Shown: positions 49,539 through 63,150 of the stretch, piece by piece
Numbering within the stretch: the first letter of the stretch is position 1
Layout of the letters: every line of letters starts with the position of its first letter
Notes under the pieces: generated by a model
What the model was told of the DNA's origin: nothing
Databases searched by the model: none
What the model saw: the letters and a program-made list of their open reading frames with translations, nothing else
Program-made: the position numbers and the translations under genes
NCBI GenBank assembly: GCA_000163695.1
Contig: GG774889.1
Span: 874,515-938,514 of the forward strand
Source: Bacteroidetes oral taxon 274 str. F0058
GTDB taxonomy: Bacteria; Bacteroidota; Bacteroidia; Bacteroidales; Paludibacteraceae
DNA length: 64,000 nt
Reading direction: 5' to 3'

Positions 49539-51326
49539 TTAAAAAGTCATATTATACGATACCTGCAATCCCTTGAATGCCGGCACATATCGACACACGC
49601 CCCCCGAACAGTTGTAGCCCGCACGAGTACGTCCGTATGCTACCTGTATTCTGTGAGCTCCGAGATTGTAAGTAACTCCCACGTTGTAGTAATTCAGCTT
49701 GGTGGAGCCTATGTTGAACATATTCTGCCCAAACACCATAAGGTTGCCGAACAGAGAGGCTTCTACCAGCCCGAATATCCAGTCGCCTTGGTTTGTACGT
49801 TCTATCGGTTTTCTGTATGTCGGCGAAGCGGGGTCGTCGGTTCCGCTGTATGGACTTGCTATGAGGTATTGCAGCTCGTAACGGAGCGAGAAGCCGTCTG
49901 TTATATGGTTTTTACCTTCGAATATAAATATATTCGACGTTACTATATCTTCGGGTTCGCTTACTATCACTCTCGGGTTGTATTGTTGAAACAGATAAGT
50001 GGCGTTGAACGAGAACGATTTGGATATTTTCTTTGTTAATTCGACGTTGATATCGGTGTAGTACGTTTCACCGAAACCGAAGAACGGCGCAGTGTAGCCG
50101 TCGCTGCCCTTGATATTGTATTTGGGGTTTGGTTTGCTGCTTACGATGCGATTGTTACCGTCGAGGTCTTTGAGGTACTCTTTCTGCAAGCCGCATACGT
50201 ACGAAGCGTTGAGTTTTACGGTAGTGCCGTATTTGCCTCCCAGCGGAGTCTCTTTCTTGAAAGTATACCCGAAGCTACCCTGTATAGCCCATTCGCCTGC
50301 GGGCTGTGTAGCATACGGACGCAGAGCCGCCAGAGCATAAGTGTGTGTCTGGGTGAAAGCGGGTAGGTGGTTGATAAATGCTGCACTGCCGCGTTGTGTA
50401 CGGATACTGCGGTATGCCATATTGTCGCTGCGTTTTACTTGCAACATAGCACTCAGTCCCTTGCGTGAGTATGTACCCGAGAGCAACAGCGCCGAACCGT
50501 CTTTGTAGATATATTCGTTGTCGGCACTTGGGTCGTTGGCTTTGAGGGCATACTCCGCAAGTAGACCGAAATTGCCTTTCTGCAATTGTAGACGTATGTC
50601 GCCTGCGGCAACATTTTCGGGGAGATTCAGTTTTTGTGTAAGAGTCCTGTAAATATTCTCCTTCGGTTGATATTTGCTCACAAACGATGCCCCAAGCATT
50701 ACGTTCCAATCGTTATCTTGCAGATACTTAACCCATTCGTTTATATTGAGTTCTAAGTCGCTACCCCATACTGCTCCCTGCGTGAAGTCGAATCCCCAAG
50801 CGTTTGACTCGTCGTAGTTGAAATACACACGTTGCACGCCGCCAAGTAGCTTGAAACGTATGCCACTATACGGTTGTAAGAATAGCCTTGCACCGCGTAG
50901 AGAGTTATCGATACCGAGCGAGCGTTCTTCGTATGTACGGAATATTAGCCCGCTACCGAATTGGTCGTAGAAGTTGCCCACTGTCAGGGTGTTGTTTTTG
51001 AATTTTCCCGTAACGTAGAAGTTGGGTATACCTGCCCCGGCAAATTCTTTCTCGAAGCCGGGTAGAGGCTTGTTGAGCAGTTCCAATCGTGCTCCGGCAT
51101 CGACATATTGACTGCCGAAATTAAGATTCAAATAAGTGTTGGACAGGAATTTATCCGTTACAGCACCTGTACCGATGACGCTATCTGCCTGCGGGAAAAG
51201 CATATCGCTCTGAATGCTCCCCGACAAGTAGGTGGTGCTATTCTCCTGAGCCAATGTGTCTACACAAGCGGCGGCAGACGAAAACACCGCCAAAACAAAA
51301 GCAATAACTCTGACGTTCAATCTCAT
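49539..51326 (-). CDS. DUF6029 family outer-membrane protein
   Basis: A 595-residue protein with a signal peptide (about 1-27). Many amphipathic strands, for example FYVTGKFKNNTLTVGNFYD and YYNVGVTYNLGAHRIQVAYG, and a final KGLQVSYNMTF, indicate a large barrel. A cysteine pair (YNCSGGVCRYVP) lies near the end. This is typical of DUF6029 proteins, which I recall next to Omp28 and TlpA genes in Bacteroidota. It lies 13 bases downstream of the TlpA-like gene. Confidence 0.8.
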   Translation of the reverse strand: MRLNVRVIAFVLAVFSSAAACVDTLAQENSTTYLSGSIQSDMLFPQADSVIGTGAVTDKFLSNTYLNLNFGSQYVDAGARLELLNKPLPGFEKEFAGAGIPNFYVTGKFKNNTLTVGNFYDQFGSGLIFRTYEERSLGIDNSLRGARLFLQPYSGIRFKLLGGVQRVYFNYDESNAWGFDFTQGAVWGSDLELNINEWVKYLQDNDWNVMLGASFVSKYQPKENIYRTLTQKLNLPENVAAGDIRLQLQKGNFGLLAEYALKANDPSADNEYIYKDGSALLLSGTYSRKGLSAMLQVKRSDNMAYRSIRTQRGSAAFINHLPAFTQTHTYALAALRPYATQPAGEWAIQGSFGYTFKKETPLGGKYGTTVKLNASYVCGLQKEYLKDLDGNNRIVSSKPNPKYNIKGSDGYTAPFFGFGETYYTDINVELTKKISKSFSFNATYLFQQYNPRVIVSEPEDIVTSNIFIFEGKNHITDGFSLRYELQYLIASPYSGTDDPASPTYRKPIERTNQGDWIFGLVEASLFGNLMVFGQNMFNIGSTKLNYYNVGVTYNLGAHRIQVAYGRTRAGYNCSGGVCRYVPAFKGLQVSYNMTF

Positions 51327-51339
51327 TGTTGCCTGAGGT

Positions 51340-51828
51340 TTATTTATTACCTATCAATTCTCTGACTTTCTCTATAAGATGGTTCTCCGAGCCGTCGGTA
51401 TAGCCGTTGCGCGAATCCACTATTTTACCGCTGCCATCTACGATGAACACGGCAGGAATCATCGTAACACCCAGTGCACGTTTGAAGTCGCTGTTGGGGT
51501 CGAGCAATACTTCGTATTCCCATTCGTTCTGGTCTACCAGAGGTTTCACTTTGTGTATGTTCTGAGCCTCGTCGATAGAGACGGCATATAGCTTTACTCC
51601 TGTCTCTTTCTGCCATTCGTCGTACACCTCGGCAATAGCTTTCAGTTCTCTTTGACAGGGTTTGCACCACAGAGCGAAAAAGCTTATTATAAAGGGTTTT
51701 CCGTCGTTGCTGAGGGTCTCTGTCGAGATGGTTTTACCGTCGAGGGTTTTGAGTGTTACTTTTGGTAACTGGGCAAATGTTGTTGCCGACAATAAGGCTA
51801 CGATAGCCACTAATAATGTTTTTCTCAT
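51340..51828 (-). CDS. TlpA-like thioredoxin-fold protein
   Basis: The start is taken at ATG 51826-51828 (MRKTLLVAIVALLSATTFAQ), a signal peptide. An upstream ATG would add nine residues without a leader pattern. The product is 162 residues, with FFALWCKPCQRELKAIAEVY (active-site CKPC), KLYAVSIDEAQ and a cis-proline segment MIPAVFIVDG. It is a periplasmic reductase or thiol-disulfide exchanger. It heads the unit TlpA - DUF6029 - Omp28 - lipoprotein. Confidence 0.88.
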   Translation of the reverse strand: MRKTLLVAIVALLSATTFAQLPKVTLKTLDGKTISTETLSNDGKPFIISFFALWCKPCQRELKAIAEVYDEWQKETGVKLYAVSIDEAQNIHKVKPLVDQNEWEYEVLLDPNSDFKRALGVTMIPAVFIVDGSGKIVDSRNGYTDGSENHLIEKVRELIGNK

Positions 51829-51852
51829 ATTATTTAAAAAAAATTTAGGGTG

Positions 51853-51860
51853 CAAATATA
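51853..51860 (-). promoter_or_regulatory. -7 box of the TlpA-DUF6029-Omp28 unit
   Basis: Minus-strand TATATTTG fits TAnnTTTG, 24 bases before the TlpA-like start. Confidence 0.5.
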
Positions 51861-51917
51861 GTTATTTTTTTGTAATTGCTGAAATATTGACTCTCTTTAT
51901 TGCAAAAAGTTGCAATG

Positions 51918-54900
51918 CTACTCCTTATTTTTTTTATCTTCCGGTATAGCTTCTTTATTTGAATTGTTTTTTACTTTTTTCTTCTTTCTTTTCTGCTTTT
52001 TGTGCTTAGAAATCAGCGTTTTGATAGAATTGAAGCTTTCTTGGTAGACCAGTCCTATACCCTGAGTATACGGTGCATCTTTGAAGTCTTGAATATTGTT
52101 CGTACGGTTGTAAACCTTAGCGGCGAGCCTTCCGGATTGGTTCAATTTGTATTCGAGCTCGAAGTCGAGAATAGCATTGTTCCATACATTACCGGCTGCC
52201 TGTTGTGTGGCTCTGTTTCTGTCTTCGTCTCTGTATCCTAAATTGCTGTTGATGATTATTTTGTCGTTGGGTGAATAATTAATATTTACTCCATATTCGT
52301 TGCTTCTGGTACCTGCGGCTTGGTCTTGGTCGAATTTGACATTCAATCCTATTGTGAATTTGTCGGATATCTGAGCTAACATACTGTTTAGCTGACTGCC
52401 GAGAGTTGCTGCCACTAACGATAGCACGTCGCTCGAGGTGGAGTTCGACTGATTGGCTACTCCGTCTATTGTTTGCTGGTTCGGGTTGTAGAATCTGCCG
52501 AATGCTAATAGATATATCATCTGACGGTTCATAATTTCGTCGGTAGCTATCATATTTTTCAGAGCCCGCCTTATATCGTCGTTTGAGTTTGGCAGCTCTA
52601 TATCGAACGAAATATTAGGTTGTTTGAGGCTGCCTGTAAGATATAGAATGCAATTTACCGATATACTGCCGCTTCCGCGAGTCGCTATCGATTGGTCGAA
52701 TAGTCCTTTGATGGAGGCTTTGGTCTGATAGATTGCTTTCAGATTTATGGTCGGGTTTTGCGGGTCGCCGTTCCAGAGTATTGTAGACCCCTCGGATATA
52801 CGGAATTCTCTTTCGATAACTTGCTGAAATGTAAATAGATACTTGCCTTCTGTAAGAGTGTATGTACCGAATAGCCGCAAATCTTCGGTCTTGCTGTTGT
52901 AAGATATGGTTACTATGCCGTCGCCCGAGGCTTTTATCATATCGCCTGCTCGCTCGTCGATAAGAAGCTGTATCTGAGCGTTCGGGTTGATGGATAAATT
53001 TAGATTTATATTTGTATTGACGTCGCTGTCTGTTCCTTTTTTGGTTCGTTTTTCTTTTTTTACGACAGGGTTTTGTGTGCTGTCGGGCGAGGCAAAGGTT
53101 ATAAAATTGCTCGACGACGATGTCATATTATTGTTCAACGGTATTATTATCCGTGTATTCGGTTCTGTCGCGGCATTGTACGTAACGTTTGTGAATCTGT
53201 CCGTACCGCTTATAGAGCCGAATCCTGAGGCAAAGGCTTCGCCGTACATCGGTATGTCGTTGTTGCGGCGACGTGCAAAAACCAGTGTATTTGTGCCGCT
53301 TATGTCTATTTTATATTTAATATTTTTGATAAAATATTTGTGGGCTACATACCCGTTTACTTTTGCCGGATTGCCGTATCTGTCTCGTACATTTATGTTA
53401 GTCAATAATATAGAGTCTTTTTTGAGGATTAGCGTGTCAGAAAATGAGAAATCGGCACCGAGCAAGTCTACTCTGAGGCGACCGTCTTTGACAGCGGCTT
53501 TTGTCTCTACTGTGATTTGTTCTTTTTTCAGGTTGCCGCATACTCTTACGTGCCCTGTTCCATAGCCGTCTACTTCCGAGAATAGCTGTTTTATGAAATT
53601 CTTTACGAACTGCAGGCGTAGGTTTTGGACATCGCCTTCGAGGAATAGCGAATCTTTGCCGAGGAAATATTGACCGTTTATCTGAGAAATGGAGTTGGTG
53701 CTGTCTGTCGATACTATACCGTTGAAGTCGATGCTCTTGGTATTGTGGTTGAAGTGCGACTGTGCTTCGAGCCTGCCGACAGGGTAGTCGTTGAATATCA
53801 GATTATCCGACCTTACCGTTGCTTTCATCGTCGGTTTTTCGAGCGTACCCGATATATCGGCTCTGCCGCTTACTATGCCTCCAAACGAAATCGATGACTC
53901 GGCAGGCAGGAACGACGATACAAAACTCATATCCACTTTGTCCAGCATAACCTCTATCTTGTCTGTCTCTGCATTCGATATGGAGCCGTTTATCCGTATG
54001 TTCTGATTCTCGCCGGTGATGGCAAAATTGTTGATTGTCAGCGAACGAAAGTCTGTAAATACGTCTGATTTTTGTACATCGAGTATTCTGTTTTTTGCTA
54101 CTATTTGTGTCGGTAAAAAGCTTAAATTGAGATTAAGCCTGTTGTCTGCGTCTTTCGATAATAGCGTCTGTGTTAATATCTCTCCTGCCACAACTGTCTC
54201 TTTATCGAAGTTTTTCCACGCTATGAGCATATTAGCCGTATTGTTTTCGAAGTCGGAGTTTAGAGCCAACAACATAGAGTCTTTGGGTAGCTTTATGGTA
54301 GATAGTGCTATGACTTTCAGTTTTTTCCCTTCATTGTAGCAATTTATTTTGGTCGAATTTATCTCCATATTGCCATTGGTTATCTGAGGCATTTCCATAT
54401 CTACGTTGAATAACCTTACATCGCCATTATAAAATCCTGATACAGTGCTCTTTTTAGTAGTGCTCCAATCTATTTCGAGTACATCGCAGAGTTTTCTCAG
54501 TGGCTCTATTTCGAGATAAAATCCCAAATTGTTACGTTCGGGGACAGCCTGTTTGTCGTCGTTTTTTTTGAGAATAGGTATGTAATCTTCGACCATATCC
54601 AATATGTCGTCCGATATTTTGGCAAAGGCGTATTTACCTGATATATAGCCATTAATAATGTCGGATTCGATTAGCGTTAGCAACGAGTCATTGTGTGTCT
54701 TCGACGATATATAAAATTTATTCAGCTTGTAATTACCGTTGTTTTGTATCAATATGGAGTCTAATAGTATGGTGCCGTTGATGTTATCTATCTTTTCGCC
54801 TGTGAAGTCGGCTCTGACTCTCATATTTAGAGCAAGATTCGGATATTCTTTTATAAGGCTGAGTTTATGTGGTTTAAAGTCTCTTACTGTGGCATCGAAA

Positions 54901-56471
54901 ACGAACTGTTTCGATTTCTCGTTGCTCATATCCACCAATCCGTGAAACCACAGTTTCCCATTACGGTCGTCGATAGTGGCGTGTCCCTCGAATCTGCTTT
55001 TTGCCAATTGTCCGTTGAGTTCTATATTGTTGTATGTGTAGCCTTTATACACCAATGTCTGTATCTTTGCGTCGACGTCGCTCTCGAATGGCACGTCTTT
55101 ACCTACTCTGATGGTTGTATACGCATCTAATACGATATTGTCCAATCCGTTATCTTTTGCTAATATTTGTCCCACTTTGAGACCGTCGGTGCGTATTCTA
55201 CCTTCCAGAAGCGTGTGTTCGAAGTTGTTTTCGGATTGTATATTGATGTCTGTGTCTATATTTCCTATTTTGGTCGATAATTGCCCGAATATTTTGATGT
55301 CATTCAGATAACCGCCTATTTTACCCTTGTACGAAAACTCGTTGAGTCTTATCAATTCTTGTGGCAATACGGCAGGTTTTTTTGTGGTATTCGCTATAAG
55401 GTCTTGTATTGCAGGTATCGAGCCATAGAGGTTGATGATATTAGCCGAAATATAGGTCTTATCAATCTGCGGGAGTCCTGCCAGACGGGCATTGCCGATG
55501 AAGCCTATTTGCGAACCGTAGGTGATATTCAAGTACCGTAGATTGATGTCGTCTATATATCCCTCTGCCGACAACTGAGCCGACATTATTCCGTTGAGCC
55601 CCGATATATACGGGCTTAGTTGCCACAAGTCTTTCAGGTCGACCTTCGCTTCGAGGTCTTTGATTGCTATACGGCTTTCGCCAATATTCGGTTTGGGTTT
55701 GTTTAACTTGCTGAAATTGAAGTATATGGAGTCTGATGATATTTTTGAATTCGGTAAAAATATTTTCGTATCTTTTACCAAACAAGTAGAGTCTGTAATC
55801 AGAAAGGCTGTCTGTAAGTCTTTTAACCTGAACCCCGACTGTTCCTCGAAACTGAATTTTTTTATTTTCCCCTTATAATAGTTTTTATCTATCTTATAGA
55901 CTACAAATTGTCCGTTGATATTGGATATCCGTATATTTTCGCTAGCGAAAAAGTGGTTGTCGGCTTCCTCTGTTTGCCGTCGTAGGTCTCTGAAAGAGAA
56001 GTGGCTGTTTCTCAGTTTAATATCATTGATTTGAAAAACGAAAAGCCACTCTTTGTCTTTGTTGTCGTCTTGCGATGAGAATAACTTTTTGAATATGTCC
56101 AGATTGCTTACGCCGTTTTTATCCACCGCTATATTTAACTCCAATTTGTCGATGTCTACCTTTTTGAAAAGTATTTTTTTACTTAACAATTTTATGGGAG
56201 AAAATACGGCTGCTACTTCACCGGCATAGACCAACGTGTCTCTGTTATTGTCTTCTACATATAGTCCGTTTATAGATAGCGAGTTGAATAGTTTTAGGCT
56301 GACTTTCTCGATGGATACTTTTGTTCCCGTTTTTTTTGATAGTTCGGCTGTAAGTTTCTGTATTATAGCGTCTTGTATCGGTTGTAAACTTATCAGGATT
56401 GGAGGTGACAGCAATACCACCACAACCAATATCAATATAATAAGTCTACTACGTTTACCTCGCTTTGCCAT
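51918..56471 (-). CDS. TamB-like translocation/assembly module protein
   Basis: A 1517-residue protein with one N-terminal membrane helix (about 9-31), then a long series of short beta repeats. The C-terminal TamB region (about 1050-1480) has SGDGIVTISYNSKTEDLRLFG, YTLTEGKYLFTFQQVIERE, SISVNCILYLTGSLKQPNIS and TIGLNVKFDQDQ. The last 40 residues are strongly basic with runs of Lys. TamB-type proteins span the periplasm and are implicated in phospholipid transport or outer-membrane protein assembly. A canonical -7 box lies at 56491-56498. Confidence 0.88.
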   Translation of the reverse strand: MAKRGKRSRLIILILVVVVLLSPPILISLQPIQDAIIQKLTAELSKKTGTKVSIEKVSLKLFNSLSINGLYVEDNNRDTLVYAGEVAAVFSPIKLLSKKILFKKVDIDKLELNIAVDKNGVSNLDIFKKLFSSQDDNKDKEWLFVFQINDIKLRNSHFSFRDLRRQTEEADNHFFASENIRISNINGQFVVYKIDKNYYKGKIKKFSFEEQSGFRLKDLQTAFLITDSTCLVKDTKIFLPNSKISSDSIYFNFSKLNKPKPNIGESRIAIKDLEAKVDLKDLWQLSPYISGLNGIMSAQLSAEGYIDDINLRYLNITYGSQIGFIGNARLAGLPQIDKTYISANIINLYGSIPAIQDLIANTTKKPAVLPQELIRLNEFSYKGKIGGYLNDIKIFGQLSTKIGNIDTDINIQSENNFEHTLLEGRIRTDGLKVGQILAKDNGLDNIVLDAYTTIRVGKDVPFESDVDAKIQTLVYKGYTYNNIELNGQLAKSRFEGHATIDDRNGKLWFHGLVDMSNEKSKQFVFDATVRDFKPHKLSLIKEYPNLALNMRVRADFTGEKIDNINGTILLDSILIQNNGNYKLNKFYISSKTHNDSLLTLIESDIINGYISGKYAFAKISDDILDMVEDYIPILKKNDDKQAVPERNNLGFYLEIEPLRKLCDVLEIDWSTTKKSTVSGFYNGDVRLFNVDMEMPQITNGNMEINSTKINCYNEGKKLKVIALSTIKLPKDSMLLALNSDFENNTANMLIAWKNFDKETVVAGEILTQTLLSKDADNRLNLNLSFLPTQIVAKNRILDVQKSDVFTDFRSLTINNFAITGENQNIRINGSISNAETDKIEVMLDKVDMSFVSSFLPAESSISFGGIVSGRADISGTLEKPTMKATVRSDNLIFNDYPVGRLEAQSHFNHNTKSIDFNGIVSTDSTNSISQINGQYFLGKDSLFLEGDVQNLRLQFVKNFIKQLFSEVDGYGTGHVRVCGNLKKEQITVETKAAVKDGRLRVDLLGADFSFSDTLILKKDSILLTNINVRDRYGNPAKVNGYVAHKYFIKNIKYKIDISGTNTLVFARRRNNDIPMYGEAFASGFGSISGTDRFTNVTYNAATEPNTRIIIPLNNNMTSSSSNFITFASPDSTQNPVVKKEKRTKKGTDSDVNTNINLNLSINPNAQIQLLIDERAGDMIKASGDGIVTISYNSKTEDLRLFGTYTLTEGKYLFTFQQVIEREFRISEGSTILWNGDPQNPTINLKAIYQTKASIKGLFDQSIATRGSGSISVNCILYLTGSLKQPNISFDIELPNSNDDIRRALKNMIATDEIMNRQMIYLLAFGRFYNPNQQTIDGVANQSNSTSSDVLSLVAATLGSQLNSMLAQISDKFTIGLNVKFDQDQAAGTRSNEYGVNINYSPNDKIIINSNLGYRDEDRNRATQQAAGNVWNNAILDFELEYKLNQSGRLAAKVYNRTNNIQDFKDAPYTQGIGLVYQESFNSIKTLISKHKKQKRKKKKVKNNSNKEAIPEDKKNKE

Positions 56472-56490
56472 AAAACTCTGTTATAAGACG

Positions 56491-56498
56491 CAAAGTTA
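56491..56498 (-). promoter_or_regulatory. -7 box of the TamB-like gene
   Basis: Minus-strand TAACTTTG fits TAnnTTTG, 20 bases before the start codon. Confidence 0.5.
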
Positions 56499-56541
56499 CA
56501 AGTTTTTTTTATACCGACATCAATAAAATACGGCATATAAC

Positions 56542-56580
56542 AAAAAAGTTGCAAGACGTCTATTGCCCTGCAACCTTTTT
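56542..56580 (-). terminator. terminator after the M16-like gene
   Basis: An A-rich arm with GTTGCA and a T-rich arm with TGCAACCTTTTT pair around a loop of about 15 bases with one bulge. It lies 20 bases after the M16-like stop codon and before the TamB promoter. Confidence 0.55.
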
Positions 56581-56600
56581 CTATGAAATAAGTTGTAATT

Positions 56601-58061
56601 TTATTTCTCTTTTTGCATCGAAACTTCGAATATATTTTCCGAAACCACGAGCTTGTCGAGAGTATCTCTTATGCTTTCCAATGTTATGAAATCTATCCAG
56701 TTACGATAGTCGTTGATATAGTCTTTACCATATAGATAATATCTTACCAGCGACGAAGCCCAATATCTATTATCCTGAATGTCTGCATCGTATTTGTCCA
56801 ACATAGTCTCTTTGGCTTTTATAAAGTCTTCGCTCGAGGCTCCTTCTTTGATAAGTCTCTTGACTTCTTCTTTTATTAGCCTTACAATAGCTTCGCGTGC
56901 TTTAGGATTGCAGTTGAACTGTATGCTGAGTACGCCGGTTTCGGTAGGATATTTGTCTATGAAACTTTTGACATCGAGCGGAGTAGCTCCTTTTGCTTTT
57001 TCCATACAACGATATTTGGCAATGTACTCTATTATGTGCATATTGACCAGATTAGCCCAGCTATATTCCATTGGAGCGTAATATCTTAGAGTATTCACTG
57101 CAACGTCTGCTCCGACCTTAGTGCCAAAGCGTGAAGTATATGCTCCTTTCGGGTGATTAAATGCCTGAGTAGACGCATCTTCCGTTCTTCCTTTCGGTAA
57201 AGAACCCAACCACGTACAGATTAATTTTTCGATGTTTGCATCTTCGGGGTCGATATTGCCTATGAAGACAAAAGTGAAATCGTTGGCTGCCGAAAATCTT
57301 TTATTGAAGATGTCCAAAACCTTGTGATAGCTCACGTCTTTGAGCATAGCTTCGTCGAAGATGATACAACGTTTGTCGTACATATTCCATTTCATCATAA
57401 CTGAGTCCGCAAAAATTTCTTGTGTGTTATTGGCTCTGTTGGCTGCATAGGTACGAGCTTTGTCTATTGTAGATGAGAAGTTTGCTTCGTCTTTACTATA
57501 TGGTTTCTGGAAGTTTAGGTATATCAGTTGGAGTAGTGTCTCGAAGTCTTGTGCAGACGAACGTCCCTTCAGGTTCTCTGTAAGTTCGGACATACTTGCC
57601 TCCAAATTTACGCTCTTGCCGGAGAGTTGTTTTTGAATATCGGCATACGATACGTTGTCGAAGCCGTTTCTTTTCATTACATCGTTGATAAGGTATGCAG
57701 AGGGGAGCTCCGATGTGGATACTTTGCTGTATCCGCCCCAAGAAGAAGCCTCGAAAGCAATTTCGTTCTCCTTAAATTCGGTTGGTCTGAATACAACCAC
57801 TACGTCGTTGCTCAAAGTCCATTCGGTAGTACCGAAAGATATGGATTTCAGACGTTTTTTAACACTACCTGCCTGAGGTCTTTTGTCGACGAGTTTTGTC
57901 GGAGCAGAACTCCCCGATGGAGCCTCTATTTTACTGTCTTCTGTTGCCTGTACGGTCAGGATATCTTTTTGACGATATACTTCATCTGTCGATTTTATTT
58001 CGTTACGAGCAAACAAACCGACAGTAAGTGTCAAAAATAATACTACAAATAAGTGCTTCAT
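56601..58061 (-). CDS. C-terminal half of an M16 (PqqL-type) metallopeptidase, secreted
   Basis: A 486-residue protein with its own signal peptide (about 1-18, LTVGLFARN). From about residue 72 it matches the second half of the approximately 940-residue M16 proteins of Bacteroidales: FGTTEWTLSNDVVVVFRPTE, SWGGYSKVSTSELPSA, LTENLKGRSSAQDFETLLQL, FVFIGNIDPEDANIEKLICT, and YWASSLVRYYLYGKD. The first half, which carries the zinc-binding HXXEH motif, is absent; residues 19-71 are low-complexity linker. Such a protein cannot be a zinc peptidase by itself. It could partner an active half encoded elsewhere (as in two-subunit M16B enzymes) or be a decay product. It has its own promoter and terminator. 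Confidence 0.78.
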   Translation of the reverse strand: MKHLFVVLFLTLTVGLFARNEIKSTDEVYRQKDILTVQATEDSKIEAPSGSSAPTKLVDKRPQAGSVKKRLKSISFGTTEWTLSNDVVVVFRPTEFKENEIAFEASSWGGYSKVSTSELPSAYLINDVMKRNGFDNVSYADIQKQLSGKSVNLEASMSELTENLKGRSSAQDFETLLQLIYLNFQKPYSKDEANFSSTIDKARTYAANRANNTQEIFADSVMMKWNMYDKRCIIFDEAMLKDVSYHKVLDIFNKRFSAANDFTFVFIGNIDPEDANIEKLICTWLGSLPKGRTEDASTQAFNHPKGAYTSRFGTKVGADVAVNTLRYYAPMEYSWANLVNMHIIEYIAKYRCMEKAKGATPLDVKSFIDKYPTETGVLSIQFNCNPKAREAIVRLIKEEVKRLIKEGASSEDFIKAKETMLDKYDADIQDNRYWASSLVRYYLYGKDYINDYRNWIDFITLESIRDTLDKLVVSENIFEVSMQKEK

Positions 58062-58124
58062 ATACTTTTTTTATTTGTTGAATAAATTCGCTTTTAATAT
58101 AAATTCCTATAAAATTACAGGCTA

Positions 58125-58132
58125 CAAAATTA
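58125..58132 (-). promoter_or_regulatory. -7 box of the M16-like gene
   Basis: Minus-strand TAATTTTG fits TAnnTTTG, 64 bases before the start codon. It shows the truncated gene has a normal promoter. Confidence 0.45.
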
Positions 58133-58230
58133 GATAAAAAAATTTAATTTCAAGACATTTTTTTTATTTTTTTTGAAATAGCCATTCACAATATATATAA
58201 CCTAAGAGCTATCATCCTGTAATATTGCGA

Positions 58231-58268
58231 TATAAATAGCCGCCCATTAGCGACGACGGCTATTTATA
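58231..58268 (-). terminator. hairpin after rpoC
   Basis: A perfect 12-bp stem (TATAAATAGCCG at 58231-58242 with CGGCTATTTATA at 58257-58268) starts 12 bases after the rpoC stop. There is no T run behind it on the minus strand, so the terminator may be Rho-assisted. Confidence 0.5.
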
Positions 58269-58280
58269 CTGCTTTTACAT

Positions 58281-62582
<4,302 letters not shown>

Positions 62583-62621
62583 AAATTGTTTGTTGTATGT
62601 ATTTTTATATAGGAACTGTTT

Positions 62622-63107
62622 TTATCGTTTAAGAGTATACATTTTACCAATGTAATATACAGAGATTATAGCTATAAGAGCTATAATAGAATAAAATATC
62701 CAAGTAGTCGCACTGTTGGCTTTTTCCGAAATCGGAGCGGATTTTATATTCGCAGATAAGAATAAAACCATAATCAATAATTTGATCCTTATCAACATTT
62801 TCGCCCCCAAAATATAAAGTTGTTCTCTGTTGTCGTCTTTCACAGCGACGGGGAAGTTATACATTTGGGGTTTTCTTTGCAACACAGATATTGCTATATA
62901 TGTAATAATAGCCAATGTCGTGATGATGAAAATAGTCGATTTGTCTCCGTAACCGTCTGCCTCTCCGTATATGTCGTAGTGTATGGGAATTTCTGCCGAT
63001 AGACTACTATACGATACAATAGGAACAACTATAATCAACAGAAGGGCTATTGCCGAAAGTATTTCTATGATTATATCTGCGACTGATTGTTTTTTAAGGA
63101 CATACAT
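62622..63107 (-). CDS. DUF1648 domain membrane protein between rpoB and rpoC
   Basis: A 161-residue protein with four hydrophobic helices (about 12-31, 58-75, 108-125, 135-154). The DUF1648 signature is YSSLSAEIPIHYDIYGEADG (sequence of the form LPxxIPxHxxxxGxxD), about residues 28-47. DUF1648 proteins are often found in Gram-positive bacteria, some associated with SdpI-type immunity to killing factors. Function here unknown. It is in the same direction as the polymerase genes, 43 bases after rpoB and 39 before rpoC, so it is probably transcribed with them. It lacks its own -7 box by eye. Confidence 0.75.
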   Translation of the reverse strand: MYVLKKQSVADIIIEILSAIALLLIIVVPIVSYSSLSAEIPIHYDIYGEADGYGDKSTIFIITTLAIITYIAISVLQRKPQMYNFPVAVKDDNREQLYILGAKMLIRIKLLIMVLFLSANIKSAPISEKANSATTWIFYSIIALIAIISVYYIGKMYTLKR

Positions 63108-63150
63108 AGCGGATTAATTCACTTTTTTATTGATTATCGCTCTTCTTCTT

